From Colletes latitarsis (taxonomy: Eukaryota; Arthropoda; Insecta; Hymenoptera; Colletidae), in contig NC_135134.1 in NCBI RefSeq assembly GCF_051014445.1, positions 11,313,672 to 11,377,671 on the forward strand: 64,000 nucleotides of DNA, written 5' to 3'. Below the pieces are notes generated by a model. It saw nothing but the letters and a program-made list of their open reading frames with translations, made no database searches and was not told the origin of the DNA. Shown here piece by piece: positions 23,640-36,433 of the stretch (position 1 is its first letter; every line of letters begins with the position of its first letter). The translations under genes were made by a program, and so were the position numbers.

Positions 23640-24540
23640 AGCCCAGGATCTGGCCATTCAAGTATGCGAAAAATGCGAAAGTATGAGGCAGATGTTTGCA
23701 AATACCAGACCTTACCCAGATCTAACCGGTGTTATTCCCTAAAGTATTGTTCGATACCAGGTTTTATTGATTATTTCAGTGTGGTACCACATTAATACGT
23801 GATGCTATCCAGAAAAAGACCCAGGATCTGGCCAACAAGTATGCGAAAGATGCGAATGTATGAGGCAGATTATTGCAAATACCAGACCTAACACAAACCT
23901 AACCGGTGTTGTCCTCTAAAATATTGATCGAATCCAGGTTTAATTGACAATTTCAGTGTGGCGCCACATTAATACGTGATCCTAACCAGAAAAAAACCCA
24001 GGATCTGGCCACTCAAGTATGCGAGAAATGCGGAAGTATGAGCTAGATGATGGCAAATACCAGACCTAACCCAGACATAACCGGAGTTATCATCTAAAAT
24101 ATTAATCGCAACAAGGCTTAGTTGACTGTTTCGGTGTGGTACCACATTACTACGTGATCCAAACCAAAAAAAACCCAGGATCTGGCCAACAAATATGCGA
24201 AAAATGCGAAAGTAAGAGCTAGATGATGGCAAATACCACACCTAACCCAGACATAACCGGCGTTATCCTCTAAAATATTAATCGCAACCAGGTTTAATCG
24301 ACTGTTTCGGTGTGGTACCAGATTACTACGTGATCCAAACCAGAAAAAACCCAGGATCTGGCCAAAAAGTATGCCAAAAATGCGAATGTATGAGCCATAT
24401 GATTGCAAATACAAGAACTAACCCAGACATAACCGACGTTATCCTCTAATATATTAATCGGAACAAGGTTTCATTGACTGTTTCAGTGTGGTACCACATT
24501 ACTACGTGACTCAAGTCAGAAAAAGCCCAGGATCTGGCGA
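23640..24540 (+). repeat. Boundary zone between domains L and R1
   Basis: The last typical left unit ends near 23,640. From GGCCATTCAAGTATGCG (about 23,652) onward the right-domain diagnostic words appear together: AAAAATGCGAAAGTATG, CAAATACCAGACC and AACCGG. The first five or so monomers are unusually diverged and have rare changes (GTGATGCTATCC, GTGATCCTAACC, ATTGATTATTTCAG). Within about one monomer nearly every diagnostic site switches, and no left-type unit returns later. Confidence 0.88.
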
Positions 24541-24544
24541 ACAA

Positions 24545-25660
24545 GTATGCGAAAAATGCGACAGTATGAGCCAGATGATTGCAAATACCAGATCTAACCC
24601 AGATATAACCACCGTTATCCTCTAAAATATTAATCGGAACCAGCTTTTATTGAATGATTCATTGTGGTACCACATTACTACGTGATCCAAACCAGAAATA
24701 TCCCAGGATCTGGCAACTAGTATGCGAAAAATGCGAAAGTACAAGCGAGATGAGGGCAAATACTAGACCTAACCGAGACATAACCGGCATTATCCTCTAA
24801 AATATTAATCGCAACCAGGTTTAATTGACTGTTTCGGCGTGCTACCGCATTACTACGTGGACCAACCCAGAAAAAGGCAAGGATCTGACCATTCAAGTAT
24901 GCGAAAAATGCGAAAGTACGAGCCAGATGAGGGCAAATCCCAGGCCTCATCGAGACGTAACTGGCGTTATCCTCTAAAATATTAATCGCAACCAGGTGCA
25001 ATTGACTCTTTCGGCGTGTTACTGCATTACTACGTGATCCAAAACAGAAAAAGGCCAGGATCTGGCCAACAAGTATGCGAAAAATGCGAAAGTACGAGCC
25101 AGATGAGGGCAAATACCAGACCTAACCCAGACACAACCGGCGTTATCCTCCAAAATATTACTCGGAACCAGGTTTAATTGAGTGTTTCGGTGTAGTACCA
25201 CATTAGTACGTGATCCAAACCAGAAAAAGCCCAGGATCTGGCCTACAAGTATGCGAAAAATGCAAAAGTGCGAGCCAGATGAGCTCAAATCCCAGACCTA
25301 ACCGAGACATAACCTGCGTTATCCTCTAAGATATTAATCGCAACCAGGTTTAATTGACTGTTTCGGTGTGGTACCGCATTACTACGTGATCCAAAACAGA
25401 AAAAGGCCAGGATTTGGCCAACAAGTATGCGAAAAATGCGAAAGTACGAGCCAGATGAGGGCATATACCAGACCTAACCCAGACACAACCGGCGTTATCC
25501 TCCAAAATATTACTCGGAACCAGGTTTAATTGAGTGTTTCGGTGTAGTACCACATTAGTACGGGATCCAAACCAGAAATATCCCAGGATCTGGCAACTAG
25601 TATGCGAAAAATGCGAAAGGACGAGCCAGATGAGGGCAAATACCAGACCTAACCGAGACA
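24545..25660 (+). repeat. 1.1-kb duplication, copy 1 of 3 (offset 2,115)
   Basis: It begins with GCGACAGTATGAGCCAG and CAGATATAACCACCG, followed by a unit with TGAATGATTCATTG, a unit with CGTGCTACCGC, and a unit with TTGAGTGTTTCGGTGTAG. The same order recurs 2,115 bp later (12 monomers) and again after another 3,172 bp. Similarity with copy 2 fades near 25,660. Confidence 0.87.
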
Positions 25661-26099
25661 TAACCGGCATTATCCTCTAAAATATTAATCGCAACCAGGT
25701 TTAATTGACTGTTTCGGCGTGTTACCGCATTACTACGTGGACCAACCCAGAAAAAGGCAAGGATCTGACCATTCAAGTATGCGAAAAATGCGAAAGTACT
25801 AGCCAGATGAGTGCAAATCCCAGGCCTAACCGAGACGTAACCGGCGTTATCCTCTAAAATATTAATTGCAACCAGGTGTAATTGACTGTTTCGGTGTGGT
25901 ACCACATTACTACGTGGGCCAAGCCAGAAAAAGGCCAGAATCTAACCAATCAAGTATGCGAAAAATGCGAAAGTACGAGCCAGATGAGGGCAAATCACAG
26001 ACATAACCGAGACATAACCGGCGTTATCCCCTAAAATATTAATCGCTACCAGGTTTAATTGACTGTTTCGGTGTGGTACCGCATTACTACGTGAGCCAA

Positions 26100-27510
26100 G
26101 CCAGGAAAATTCCGGGATCTGGCCATTCAAGTATGCGAAAAATGCGAAAGTATGTGCCAGATGAGGGCAAATCCCAGAACTAACAGAGAAATAACCGGCG
26201 TTATCCTCTAAAATATTAGTCGCAACCAGGCTTAATTGACTGTTGCGGTGTGGTACCGCATTAATACGTGATCCAAACCAGAGAAAGCCCAGGATCTGGC
26301 CAACAATTATGCGAAAAATGCGAAAGTACGAGCCAGATGAGGGCAAATCCCAGACATAACCGAGACGTATCCGGCGTTATCCTCTAAAATATTAGTCGCA
26401 ACCAGGTTCAATTGACTCTTTCGGTGTGGTACCGTATTACTACGTGATCCAAGCCAGAAAAATTCCGGGATATGGCCATTCAAGTATGCGCAAAATGCAA
26501 AAGTATGATCCAGATGAGGGCAAATTCCAAACCTAACAGAGACATAACCGGCGTTATCCTCTAAAATATTAATCGCAACCTGGTTTAATTGACTGTTTCG
26601 GTGGGGTACCGCATTACTACGGGGTCCAAGCCAGAAAAAACCCATGATCTGGCCAACAGGTATGCGAAAAATGCGACAGTATGAGCCAGATGATTGCAAA
26701 TACCAGATCTAACCCAGATATAACCACCGTTATCCTCTAAAATATTAATCGGAACCAGCTTTTATTGAATGATTCATTGTGGTACCACATTACTACGTGA
26801 TCCAAACCAGAAATATCCCAGGATCTGGCAACTAGTATGCGAAAAATGCGAAAGTACAAGTCAGATGAGGGATAATACCAGACCTAACCGAGACATAACC
26901 GGCATTATCCTCTAAAATATTAATCGCAACCAGGTTTAATTGACTGTTTCGGCGTGCTACCGCATTACTACGTGCACCAACCCAGAAAAAGGCAAGGATC
27001 TGACCATTCAAGTATGCGAAAAATGCGAAAGTACGAGCCAGATGAGGGCAAATCCCAGGCCTCATCGAGACGTAACTGGCGTTATCCTCTAAAATATTAA
27101 TCGCAACCAGGTGCAATGGACTCTTTCGGCGTGTTACTGCATTACTACGTGATCCAAAACAGAAAAAGGCCAGGATCTTGCCAACAAGTTTGCGAAAAAT
27201 GCGAAAGTACGAGCCAGATGAGGGCAAATACCAGACCTAACCCAGACACAACCGGCGATATCCTCCAAAATATTACTCGGAACAAGGTTTAATTGAGTGT
27301 TTCGGTGTAGTACCACATTAGTACGTGATCCAAACCAGAAAAAGCCCAGGATCTGGCCTACAACTATGCGAAAAATGCAAAAGTGCGAGCCAGATGAGCT
27401 CAAATCCCAGACCTAACCGAGACATAACCTGCGTTATCCTCTAAGATATTAATCGGAACCAGGTTTAATTGACTGTTTCGGTGTGGTACCGCATTACTAC
27501 GTGATCCAAA
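26100..27510 (+). repeat. 1.4-kb duplication, copy 1 (offset 3,172)
   Basis: Private words include GTATGTGCCAGATGAGGG, AACAGAGAAATAACCGG, CTTAATTGACTGTTGCGG, CGGTGGGGTACCGC and CAGATATAACCACCG. All recur 3,172 bp (18 monomers) downstream, from about 29,272 to 30,690. Confidence 0.88.
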
Positions 27511-27775
27511 ACAGAAAAAGGCCAGGATCTGGCCAACAAGTATGCGAAAAATGCGAAAGTACGAGCCAGATGAGGGCATATACCAGACCTAACCCAGACA
27601 CAACCGGCGTTATCCTCCAAAATATTAAACGGAACCAGGTTTAATTGAGTGTTTCGGTGTAGTACCACATTAGTACGTGATCCAAACCAGAAATATCCCA
27701 GGATCTGGCAACTAGTATGCGAAAAATGCGAAAGTACGAGCCAGATGAGGGTAAAAACCAGACCTAACCGAGACA
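26660..27775 (+). repeat. 1.1-kb duplication, copy 2 of 3
   Basis: This is the same monomer series as 24,545-25,660. The part from 26,660 to about 27,510 also matches 29,832-30,690 at offset 3,172, so two duplications of different extent overlap here. Confidence 0.87.
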
Positions 27776-29271
27776 TAACCGGCGTTATCCTCTAAAATAT
27801 TAATCCGAACCGGGTTTAATTGACTGTTGCGATGTGGTACCGCATTACCACGTGATCCAAACCAGAAAAAGGCCAGGGTCTGGCCAAGAAGTATTCGAAA
27901 AATGCAAAAGTACGAGCCAGATGAGGGCAAATACCAGGCCTAACCGAGACGTAACCGGCGTTATCTTCTAAAATATTAATCGCAACCAGGTGTAATTCAC
28001 TGTTTCGGTGTGGTACCACATTACTACGGGGTCCAAGCCAGAAAAAACCCATGATCTGGCCAACAAGTATTCGAAAAATGCGAAAGTACGAGCCAGATGA
28101 GGGCAAATACCAGACCTAACCGAGACATAACCGGCATTATCCTCTAAAATATTAATCGCAACCAGGTTTAATTGACTGTTTCGGCGTGTTACCACATTAC
28201 TACGTGGACCAACCCAGAAAAAGGCAAGGATCTGACCATGCAAGTATGCGAAAAATGCGAAAGTACGAGCCAGATGAGTGCAAATCCCAGGCCTAACCGA
28301 GACGTAACCGCGTTATCCTCTAAAATATTAATTGCAACCAGGTGTAATTGACTGTTTTGGTGTGGTACCACATTACTACGTGGGCCAAGCCAGAAAAAGG
28401 CCAGGATCTGACCAATCAAGTATGCGAAAAATGCGAAAGTACGAGCCAAATGAGGGCAAATCCCAGGCCTAACCGAGGCGTAACCGGCGTTATCCTCTAA
28501 AATATTAATCGCAACCAGGTGTAATTGACTGTTTCGGCGTGTTACCACATTACTACGTGGACCAACCCAGAAAAAGGCCAGGATCTGGCCAACAAGTATG
28601 CGAAAAATGCGAAAGTACGAGCCAGATGTCTGCAAATACCAGAACTTACCCAGACATAACTGGCGTTATCCTCTAAAATATCAATCGGTACCAGGTTTAA
28701 TTGACAGTTTCAGTGTGGTACCACATTACTACGTGGGCCAAGCCAGAAAAAGTCCAGGATCTGACCAATCAAGTACGCGAAAAGTGCGAATGTATGAGCC
28801 ATATGATTGCAAATACAAGAACTAACCCAGACATAACCGACGTTATCCTCTAAAATATTAATCGGAACAAGGTTTCATTGACTGTTTCAGTGTGGTACCA
28901 CATTACTACGTTACTCAAGTCAGAAAAAGCCCAGGATCTGGCGAACAAGTATGCGAAAAATGCGAAAGTACGAGCCAGATGATGCCAAATACCAGACCTA
29001 TCCCAGGCATAACCGGCGTTCTCCTCCGAAATATTAATCGGAACCAGGTTTTATTGACTGTTTCAGTGTGGTACCACATTAGTACGTGATCCTAACCGGA
29101 AAAAAACCCAGGGTCTGGCCAACAGGTATGCGAAAAATGCGAAAGTACGAGCCAGATGAGGGCAAATGCCAGACATAACCGAGACATATCCGGCGTTATC
29201 CTCTGAAATATTAGTCGCAACCAGGTTCAATTGACTGTTTCGGTGTGATACCGCAATACTACGTGATCCAA

Positions 29272-30690
29272 GCCAGAGAAATTCCGGGATCTGGCCATTG
29301 AAGTATGCGAAAAATGCGAAAGTATGTGCCAGATGAGGGCAAATCCCAGAACTAACAGAGAAATAACCGGCGTTATCCTCTAAAATATTAGTCGCAACCA
29401 GGCTTAATTGACTGTTGCGGTGTGGTACCGCATTAATACGTGATCCAAACCAGAAAAAGCCCAGGATCTGGCCAACAATTATGCGAAAAATGCGAAAGTA
29501 CGAGCCAGATGAGGGCAAATCCCAGACATAACCGAGACGTATCCGGCGTTATCCTCTAAAATATTAGTCGCAACCAGGTTCAATTGACTCTTTCGGTGTG
29601 GTACCGCATTACTACGTGATCCAAGCCAGAAAAATTCCGGGATATGGCCATTCAAGTATGCGCAAAATGCGAGAGTATGTTCCAGATGAGGGCAAATTCC
29701 AAACCTAACAGACACATAACCGGCGTTATCCTCTAAAATATTAATCGCAACCTGGTTTAATTGACTGTTTCGGTGGGGTACCGCATTACTACGGGGTCCA
29801 AGCCAGAAAAAACCCATGATCTGGCCAACAAGTATGCGAAAAATGCGACAGTATGAGCCAGATGATTGCAAATACCAGATCTAACCCAGATATAACCACC
29901 GTTATCATCTAAAATATTAATCGGAACCAGCTTTTATTGAATGATTCATTGTGGTACCACATTACTACGTGATCCAAACCAGAAATATCCCAGGATCTGG
30001 CAACTAGTATGCGAAAAATGCGAAAGTACAAGCCAGATGAGGGCAAATACCAGACCTAACCGAGACATAACCGGCATTATCCTCTAAAATATTAAACGCA
30101 ACCAGGTTTAATTGACTGTTTCGGCGTGCTACCGCATTACTACGTGGACCAACCCAGAAAAAGGCAAGGATCTGACCATTCAAGTATGCGAAAAATGCGA
30201 AAGTACGAGCCAGATGAGGGCAAATCCCAGGCCTCATCGAGACGTAACTGGCGTTATCCTCTAAAATATTAATCGCAACCAGGTGCAATTGACTCTTTCG
30301 GCGTGTTACTGCATTACTACGTGATCCAAAACAGAAAAAGGCCAGTATCTGGCCAACAAGTTTGCGAAAAATGCGAAAGTACGAGCCAGATGAGGGCAAA
30401 TACCAGACCTAACCCAGACACAACCGGCGTTATCCTCCAAAATATTACTCGGAACCAGGTTTAATTGAGTGTTTCTGTGTAGTACCACATTAGTACGTGA
30501 TCCAAACCAGAAAAAGCCCAGGACCTGGCCTACAAGTATGCGAAAAATGCAAAAGTGCGAGCCAGATGAGCTCAAATCCCAGACCTAACCGAGACATAAC
30601 CTGCGTTATCCTCTAAGATATTAATCGCAACCAGGTTTAATTGACTGTTTCGGTGTGGTACCGCATTACTACGTGATCCAAAACAGAAAA
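29272..30690 (+). repeat. 1.4-kb duplication, copy 2 (offset 3,172)
   Basis: This matches 26,100-27,510. Its inner part (29,832-30,690) is the third copy of the 1.1-kb series starting at 24,545. Near 30,690 the sequence changes to the GGCCAAGAAGTATTCG monomer. Confidence 0.88.
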
Positions 30691-31400
30691 AGGCCAGGGT
30701 CTGGCCAAGAAGTATTCGAAAAATGCGAAAGTACGAGCCAGATGAGGGCAAATACCAGGCCTAACCGAGACGTAACCGGCGTTATCCTCTAAAATATTAA
30801 TCGCAACCAGGTGTAATTGACTGTTTCTTTGTGGTACCACATTACTACGGGGTCCAAGCCAGAAAAAACCCATGATCTGGCCAACAAGTATTCGAAAAAT
30901 GCGAAAGTACGAGCCAGATGAGGGCAAATACCAGACCTAACCGAGACATAACCGGCATTATCCTCTAAAATATTAATCGCAACCTGGTTTAATTGACTGT
31001 TTCGGCGTGTTACCGCATTACTACGTGGACCAACCCAGAAAAAGGCAAGGATCTGACCATTCAAGTATGCGAAAAATGCGAAAGTACGAGCCAGATGAGT
31101 GCAAATCCCAGGCCTAACCGAGACGTAACCGGCGTTATCCTCTAAAATATTAATTGCAACCAGGTGTAATTGACTGCTTCGGTGTGGTACCACACTACTA
31201 CGTGGGCCAAGCCAGAAAAAGGCCAGGATCTGACCAATCAAGTATGCGAAAAATGCGAAAGTACGAGCCAGATGAGGGCAAATCCCAGGCCTAACCGAGA
31301 CGTAACCGGCGTTATCCTCTAAAATATTAATCCGAACCGGGTTTAATTGACTGTTGCGATGTGGTACCGCATTACTACGTGATCCAAACCAGAAAAAGGC
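30400..31400 (+). repeat. 1.0-kb duplication, copy 1 (offset 4,583)
   Basis: A series of about six monomers with CCAGCCAGATGAGCTC-like units, GGCCAAGAAGTATTCG, CATTACTACGGGGTCC, CCTGGTTTAATTGAC and CCGAACCGGGTTTAATT recurs at 34,983-35,983. The two copies separate near 31,400 and 35,983, where GACCAATCAAGTACGCG faces GGCCAAGAAGTATGCG. Confidence 0.86.
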
Positions 31401-31418
31401 CAGGATCTGACCAATCAA
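30789..31418 (-). other. Longest open frame (209 codons): satellite by-product, not a gene
   Basis: The frame stays open over about 3.6 monomers. The translation repeats every 59 residues (GQILAFFW near the start of each unit, then NILEDNAGYVSV, then LARTFAFFAYL). It stays in register because consecutive units here are 177 bp, a multiple of three. At the next 176-bp unit the frame slips and ends shortly after. There is no start context, promoter or codon pattern that differs from the rest of the array, and neighbouring monomers carry frameshifts freely. I regard it as chance read-through of a repeat. Confidence 0.85.
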
Positions 31419-32379
31419 GTACGCGAAAAGTGCGAAAGTATGTGCTAGATGATGGCAAATAAAAGACCTGACCCAGACATAACCAGCGTTAAACTCTAAA
31501 ATATTAATCGGAACCAGCTTTTATTGAATGTTTCATTGTGGTACCACATTAGTTCGTGATCCAAACCAGAAAAAGCCCAGGATCTGGCCTACAAGTATGC
31601 GAAGAATGCAAAAGTACGAGCCAGATGAGCTCAAATCCCAGACCTAACCGAGGCATAACCGGCGTTATCATCTAAGATATTAATCGCAACCAGGTTTAAT
31701 TGACTGTTTCGGTGTGGTACCGCATTACTACGTGATCCAAACCAGAAAAAGGCCAAGATCTGGCCAACAAGTATGCGAAAAATGCGAAAGTATGTGCTAG
31801 ATGATGGCAAATAAAAGACCTGACCCAGACATAACCAGCGTTAAACTCTATAATATTAATCGGAACCAGCTTTTATTGAATGTTTCATTGTGGTACCACA
31901 TTACTACGTGATCCAAACCAGAAATATCCCAGGAATCTGCGCAAGTATGCGAAAAATGCGAAAGTACGGGCCAGATGAGGGCAAATACCAGACCTAACCG
32001 AGACACAACCGGCATTACCCTCTAAAATATTAATCGCAACCAGGATCAATTGACTGTATCGGCGTGTTACTGCATTACTACGTGATCCAAAACAGAAAAA
32101 GGCCAGACTCTGGCCAACAAGTATGCGAAAAATGCGATGGTACAAGCCAGATGAGGGCAAATACCAGACCTAACCGAGACATATCCGGCGTTATCCTCTA
32201 AAATATAAATCGCAACCAGGTTTAATTGACTGTTTCGGTGTGGTACCGCATTACTACGGGGTCCAAGCCAGAAAAAGGCAAGGATCTGACCATTCAAGTA
32301 TGCGAAAAATGCGAAAGTACGAGCCAGATGAGGGCAAATCCCAGGCCTCATCGAGACGTAACTGGCGTTATCCTCTAAA

Positions 32380-33075
32380 ATATTAATCGGAACCAGCTCT
32401 TGTTGAATGTTTCATTGTGGTACCACATTACTACGTGATCCAAACGAGAAATATCCCAGGATCTGGCAACTAGTATGCGAAAAATGCGAAAGTACGAGCC
32501 AGATGATGGCAAATGCCAGACATAACCGAGACTTAACCGGCATTATCCTCTAAAATATTAATCGCAACCAGGTTTAATTGACTGTTTCGGCGCGTTACCG
32601 CATTACTTCGTGGTCCAACTCAGAAAAAGGCAAGGATCTGACCATTCAAGTATGCGAAAAATGCGAAAGTACGAGCCAGATGAAGGCAAATCCCAGACCT
32701 AACGGAGACGTAACCGGCGTTATCCTCTAAAATATTAATCGCAACCAGGTTTAATTGACTGTTTCGGTGTGGTACCACATTACTACGTGGTCCAAGCCAG
32801 AAAAAGGCCAGGATCTGGCCAATCAAGTATGCGAAAAGTGCGAAAGTATGTGCTAGATGATAGCAAATACCAGACCTAACCCAGACATAACCGGCGTTAT
32901 CCTCCAAAATATTACTCGGAACCAGGTTTAATTGACTGTTTCGGTGTGGTACCACATTAGTACGTGATCCACACCAGAAGAAGCCCAGGATCTCGCCAAC
33001 AAGTGTGCGAAAAATGCTAAAGTACGAGCCAGATGAGCCCAAATCCCAGACCTAACCGAGACATAACCGGCGTTA
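32380..33075 (+). repeat. 700-bp duplication, copy 1 (offset 4,054)
   Basis: Private words CCAGCTCTTGTTGAATG, AGATGAAGGCAAATCCC, TAACGGAGACGTAACC, ACACCAGAAGAAGCCC and AGATGAGCCCAAATCCC recur 4,054 bp later (23 monomers) at 36,434-37,130. Confidence 0.87.
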
Positions 33076-33747
33076 TCCCCTAAAACATTAATCGCAACCA
33101 GATTTAATTGACTGTTTCGGTGTGGTACCGCATTACTACGTGACCCAAACCAGAGAAAGCCCTGGATCTGGCCAATAAGTATGCGAAAAATGCGAAAGTA
33201 CGAGCCAGATGAGGGCAAATACCAGACGCAACCCAGACCTACCCGGTTTCATCCTCTAAAATATTGATCGAATCCAGGTTTAATTAACTGTTTCAGTGTG
33301 GTACCACTCTACTACGTGATCCAAACCAGAAAAAGCCCAAGATCTGGCCATTCAAGTATCCGAAGAATGCTAAAGTACGAGTCAGATGACGGCAAATACC
33401 AGACCCAACCGAGACATAATTGGCGTTATCCTCTAAAATATTAATCGCAACCTGGTTTAAATGACTGTTTCGGTGTGGTACCGGTTGACTATGTGATCCA
33501 AACCAGAAAAAGCCCAAGATCTGGCCATTCAAGTATCCGACGAATGCAAAAGTACGAGGAAGATGATTGCAAATACCAGACGTAACCCAGACATAACCGG
33601 TTGTTATCCTCTAAAATATTAATCGCAACCAGGTTTAATTGACTGTTTCGGTGTGGTACGACATTAGTACGTGATCCGAGTCAGAATAGCCACCGGGTTC
33701 TGGGCAACAAGTATGCGAAAAATGCGATAGTATGAGCCAGATGATTG

Positions 33748-34513
33748 CAAATACCAGAACTAACCCAGACATATCCAGCGTTATCCTCTAAAATACGAAT
33801 CGGTACCAGCTTTTATTGAATGTTTCAGTGTGGTACCGCATTACTACGTGATCCAAACCAGAAAAAGCCCACGATCTGGCCAACAGGTATGCGAAAAATG
33901 CGAAAGTACGATCCAGATGAGGGCAAATACCAGACCTAACCGAGACATAACCGGCGTTATCCTCTAAAATATTAATCGCAACCAGCTTTAATTGACTGTT
34001 TCGGTGTGGTACCGCATTACTACGGGGTCCAAGCCAGAAAAAACCCATGATCTGGCCAACAAGTATTCGAAAAATGCGACAGTATGAGCCAGATGATTGC
34101 AAATACCAGATCTAACCCAGATATAACCAGCGTTATCCTCTAAAATATTAATCGGAACCAGCCTTTATTGAATGTTTCATTGTGATACCACATTACTACG
34201 TGATCCAAACCAGAAATATCCCAGGATCTGGCAACAAGTATGCGAAAAATGCGAAATTACGAGCCAGATGAGGGCAAATACCAGACCTAACCGAGACATG
34301 ACCGGCATTATCCTCTAAAATATTAATCGCAACCAGGTTTAATTGACTGTCTCGGCGTGTTACCGCATTACTACGTGGACCAACCCAGAAAAAGGCAAGG
34401 ATCTGACCATTCAAGTATGCGAAAAATGCGAAAGTACGAGCCAGATGAGGGCAAATCCCAGACCTAACCGAGACGTAACCGGCGTTATCCTCTAAAATAT
34501 TAATCGCAACCAG
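33748..34513 (+). repeat. 765-bp duplication, copy 1 (offset 9,685)
   Basis: A series with CATATCCAGCG, AAAATACGAATCGGTACC, CCCACGATCTGGCC, CATTACTACGGGGTCC and CCAGCCTTTATTGAATG recurs 9,685 bp (55 monomers) downstream at 43,433-44,198. Its later part also matches 38,340 onward at offset 4,406. Confidence 0.85.
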
Positions 34514-34982
34514 GTTCAATTGACTGTTTCGGCGTGTTACTGCATTACTACGTGATCCAAACCAGAAAAAGCCCTGGAACTGGCCAACAAGTATGCGTAA
34601 AATGCGACAGTATGAGACAGATGATTCCAAATACCAGATCTAACCCAGATATAACCAGCGTTATCCTCTAAAATATTAATCGGAACCAGCTCTTGTTGAA
34701 TGTTTCATTGTGGTACCACATTACTACGTGATCCAAACCAGAAATATCCCAGGATCTGGCAACAAGTATGCGAAAAATGCGAAAGTACGAGCCAGATGGG
34801 GGCAAATACCAGACCTAACCGAGACTTAACCGGCATTATCCTCTAAAATATTAATCGCAACCAGGTTTAATTGACTGTTTCGGCGTGTTACCGCATTACT
34901 ACGTGGTCCAACTCAGAAAAAGGCAAGGATCTGACCATTCAAGTATGCGAAAAATGCGAACGTACGAGCCAGATGAGGGCAA

Positions 34983-35983
34983 ATACCAGACCTAACCCAG
35001 ACATAACCGGCGTTATCCTCTAAAATATTACTCGGAACCAGGTTTAATTGAGTGTTTCGGTGTAGTACCACATTAGTACGTGATCCAAACCAGAAAAAGC
35101 CCAGGATCTGGCCTACAAGTATGCGAAAAATGCAAAAGTGCCAGCCAGATGAGCTCAAATCCCAGACCTAACCGAGACATAACCTGCGTCATCCTCTGAG
35201 ATATTAATCGCAACCAGGTTTAATTGACTGTTTCGGTGTGGTACCGCATTACTACGTGATCCAAAACAGAAAAAGGCCAGGGTCTGGCCAAGAAGTATTC
35301 GAAAAATGCGAAAGTACGAGCCAGATGAGGGCAAATACCAGGCCTAACCGAGACGTAACCGGCGTTATCCTCTAAAATATTAATCGCAACCAGGTGTAAT
35401 TGACTGTTTCGGTGTGGTACCACATTACTACGGGGTCCAAGCCAGAAAAAACCCATGATCTGGCCAACAAGTATTCGAAAAATGCGAAAGTACGAGCCAG
35501 ATGAGGGCAAATACCAGACCTAACCGAGACATAACCGGCATTATCCTCTAAAATATTAATCGCAACCTGGTTTAATTGACTGTTTCGGCGTGTTACCGCA
35601 TTACTACATGGACCAACCCAGAAAAAGGCAAGGATCTGACCATTCAAGTATGCGAAAAATGCGAAAGTACGAGCCAGATGAGTGCAAATCCCAGGCCTAA
35701 CCGAGACGTAACCGGCGTTATCCTCTAAAATATTAATTGCAACCAGGTGTAATTGACTGCTTCGGTGTGGTACCACATTACTACGTGGGCCAAGCCAGAA
35801 AAAGGCCAGGATCTGACCAATCAAGTATGCGAAAAATGCGAAAGTACGAGCCTGATGAGGGCAAATCCCAGGCCTAACCGAGACGTAACCGGCGTTATCC
35901 TCTAAAATATTAATCCGAACCGGGTTTAATTACCTGTTGCGATGTGGTACCGCATTACTACGTGATCCAAACCAGAAAAAGGC
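34983..35983 (+). repeat. 1.0-kb duplication, copy 2 (offset 4,583)
   Basis: This matches 30,400-31,400 over about six monomers with scattered substitutions, and diverges sharply on its right side. Confidence 0.86.
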
Positions 35984-36433
35984 CAGGGTCTGGCCAAGAA
36001 GTATGCGAAAAGTGTGAAAGTATGAGGCAGATGTCTGCAAATACCAGAACTTACCCAGACATAACTGGCGTTATCCTCTAAAATATCAATCGGTACCAGG
36101 TTTAATTGACAGTTTCAGTGTGGTACCACATTACTACGTGGGCCAAGCCAGAAAAAGGCCAGGATCTGACCAATCAAGTACGCGAAAAGTGCGAAAGTAT
36201 GTGCTAGATGATGGCAAATAAAAGACCTGACCCAGACATAACCAGCGTTAAACTCTAAAATATTAATCGGAACCAGCTTTTATTGAGTTTCATTGTGGTA
36301 CCACATTAGTACGTGATCCAAACCAGAAAAAGCCCAGGATCTGGCCAACAAGTATGTGAAAAATGCGACAGTATGGGCCAGATGATTGCAAATACCAGAT
36401 CTAACCCAGATATAACCAGCGTTATCCTCTAAA

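Larger units (their letters stand above)
17090..23640 (+). repeat. Domain L, last part: more diverged left-domain monomers
   Basis: About 37 monomers of A, B, C and D types in irregular order. Units with ATGCGGAAAA(T/A)(G/C)TGAATGTATGAGCC are frequent from 18,770 to 20,000 and near 22,260. Units with GTGACCCATACCCGAAAAAG occur near 20,660, 21,535, 21,711 and 22,568, and two of these are a direct 176-bp tandem pair. Length variants are concentrated here (see 21,162-21,837). The minus frame at 19,877-20,059 is satellite read-through. No other sequence is seen. Confidence 0.82.
24540..31440 (+). repeat. Domain R1, first part: nested 1.0-1.4-kb duplications
   Basis: About 39 right-domain monomers. 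Blocks of 1.0-1.4 kb recur at offsets of 2,115, 3,172 and 4,583 bp. 177-bp units, with GACCATTCAAG or GACCAATCAAG in place of GGCCAACAAG, are common and sometimes adjacent. Three adjacent anchors at 31,001, 31,178 and 31,355 show two consecutive 177-bp steps. The long minus-strand frames here are explained by these units. No non-satellite sequence is seen. Confidence 0.85.

Noticed and set aside
23640..24540. Inserted mobile element at the L/R1 boundary
   Set aside because: The monomer phase continues across the boundary with 176-bp steps and every base aligns to the satellite. There is no foreign sequence or target-site duplication.
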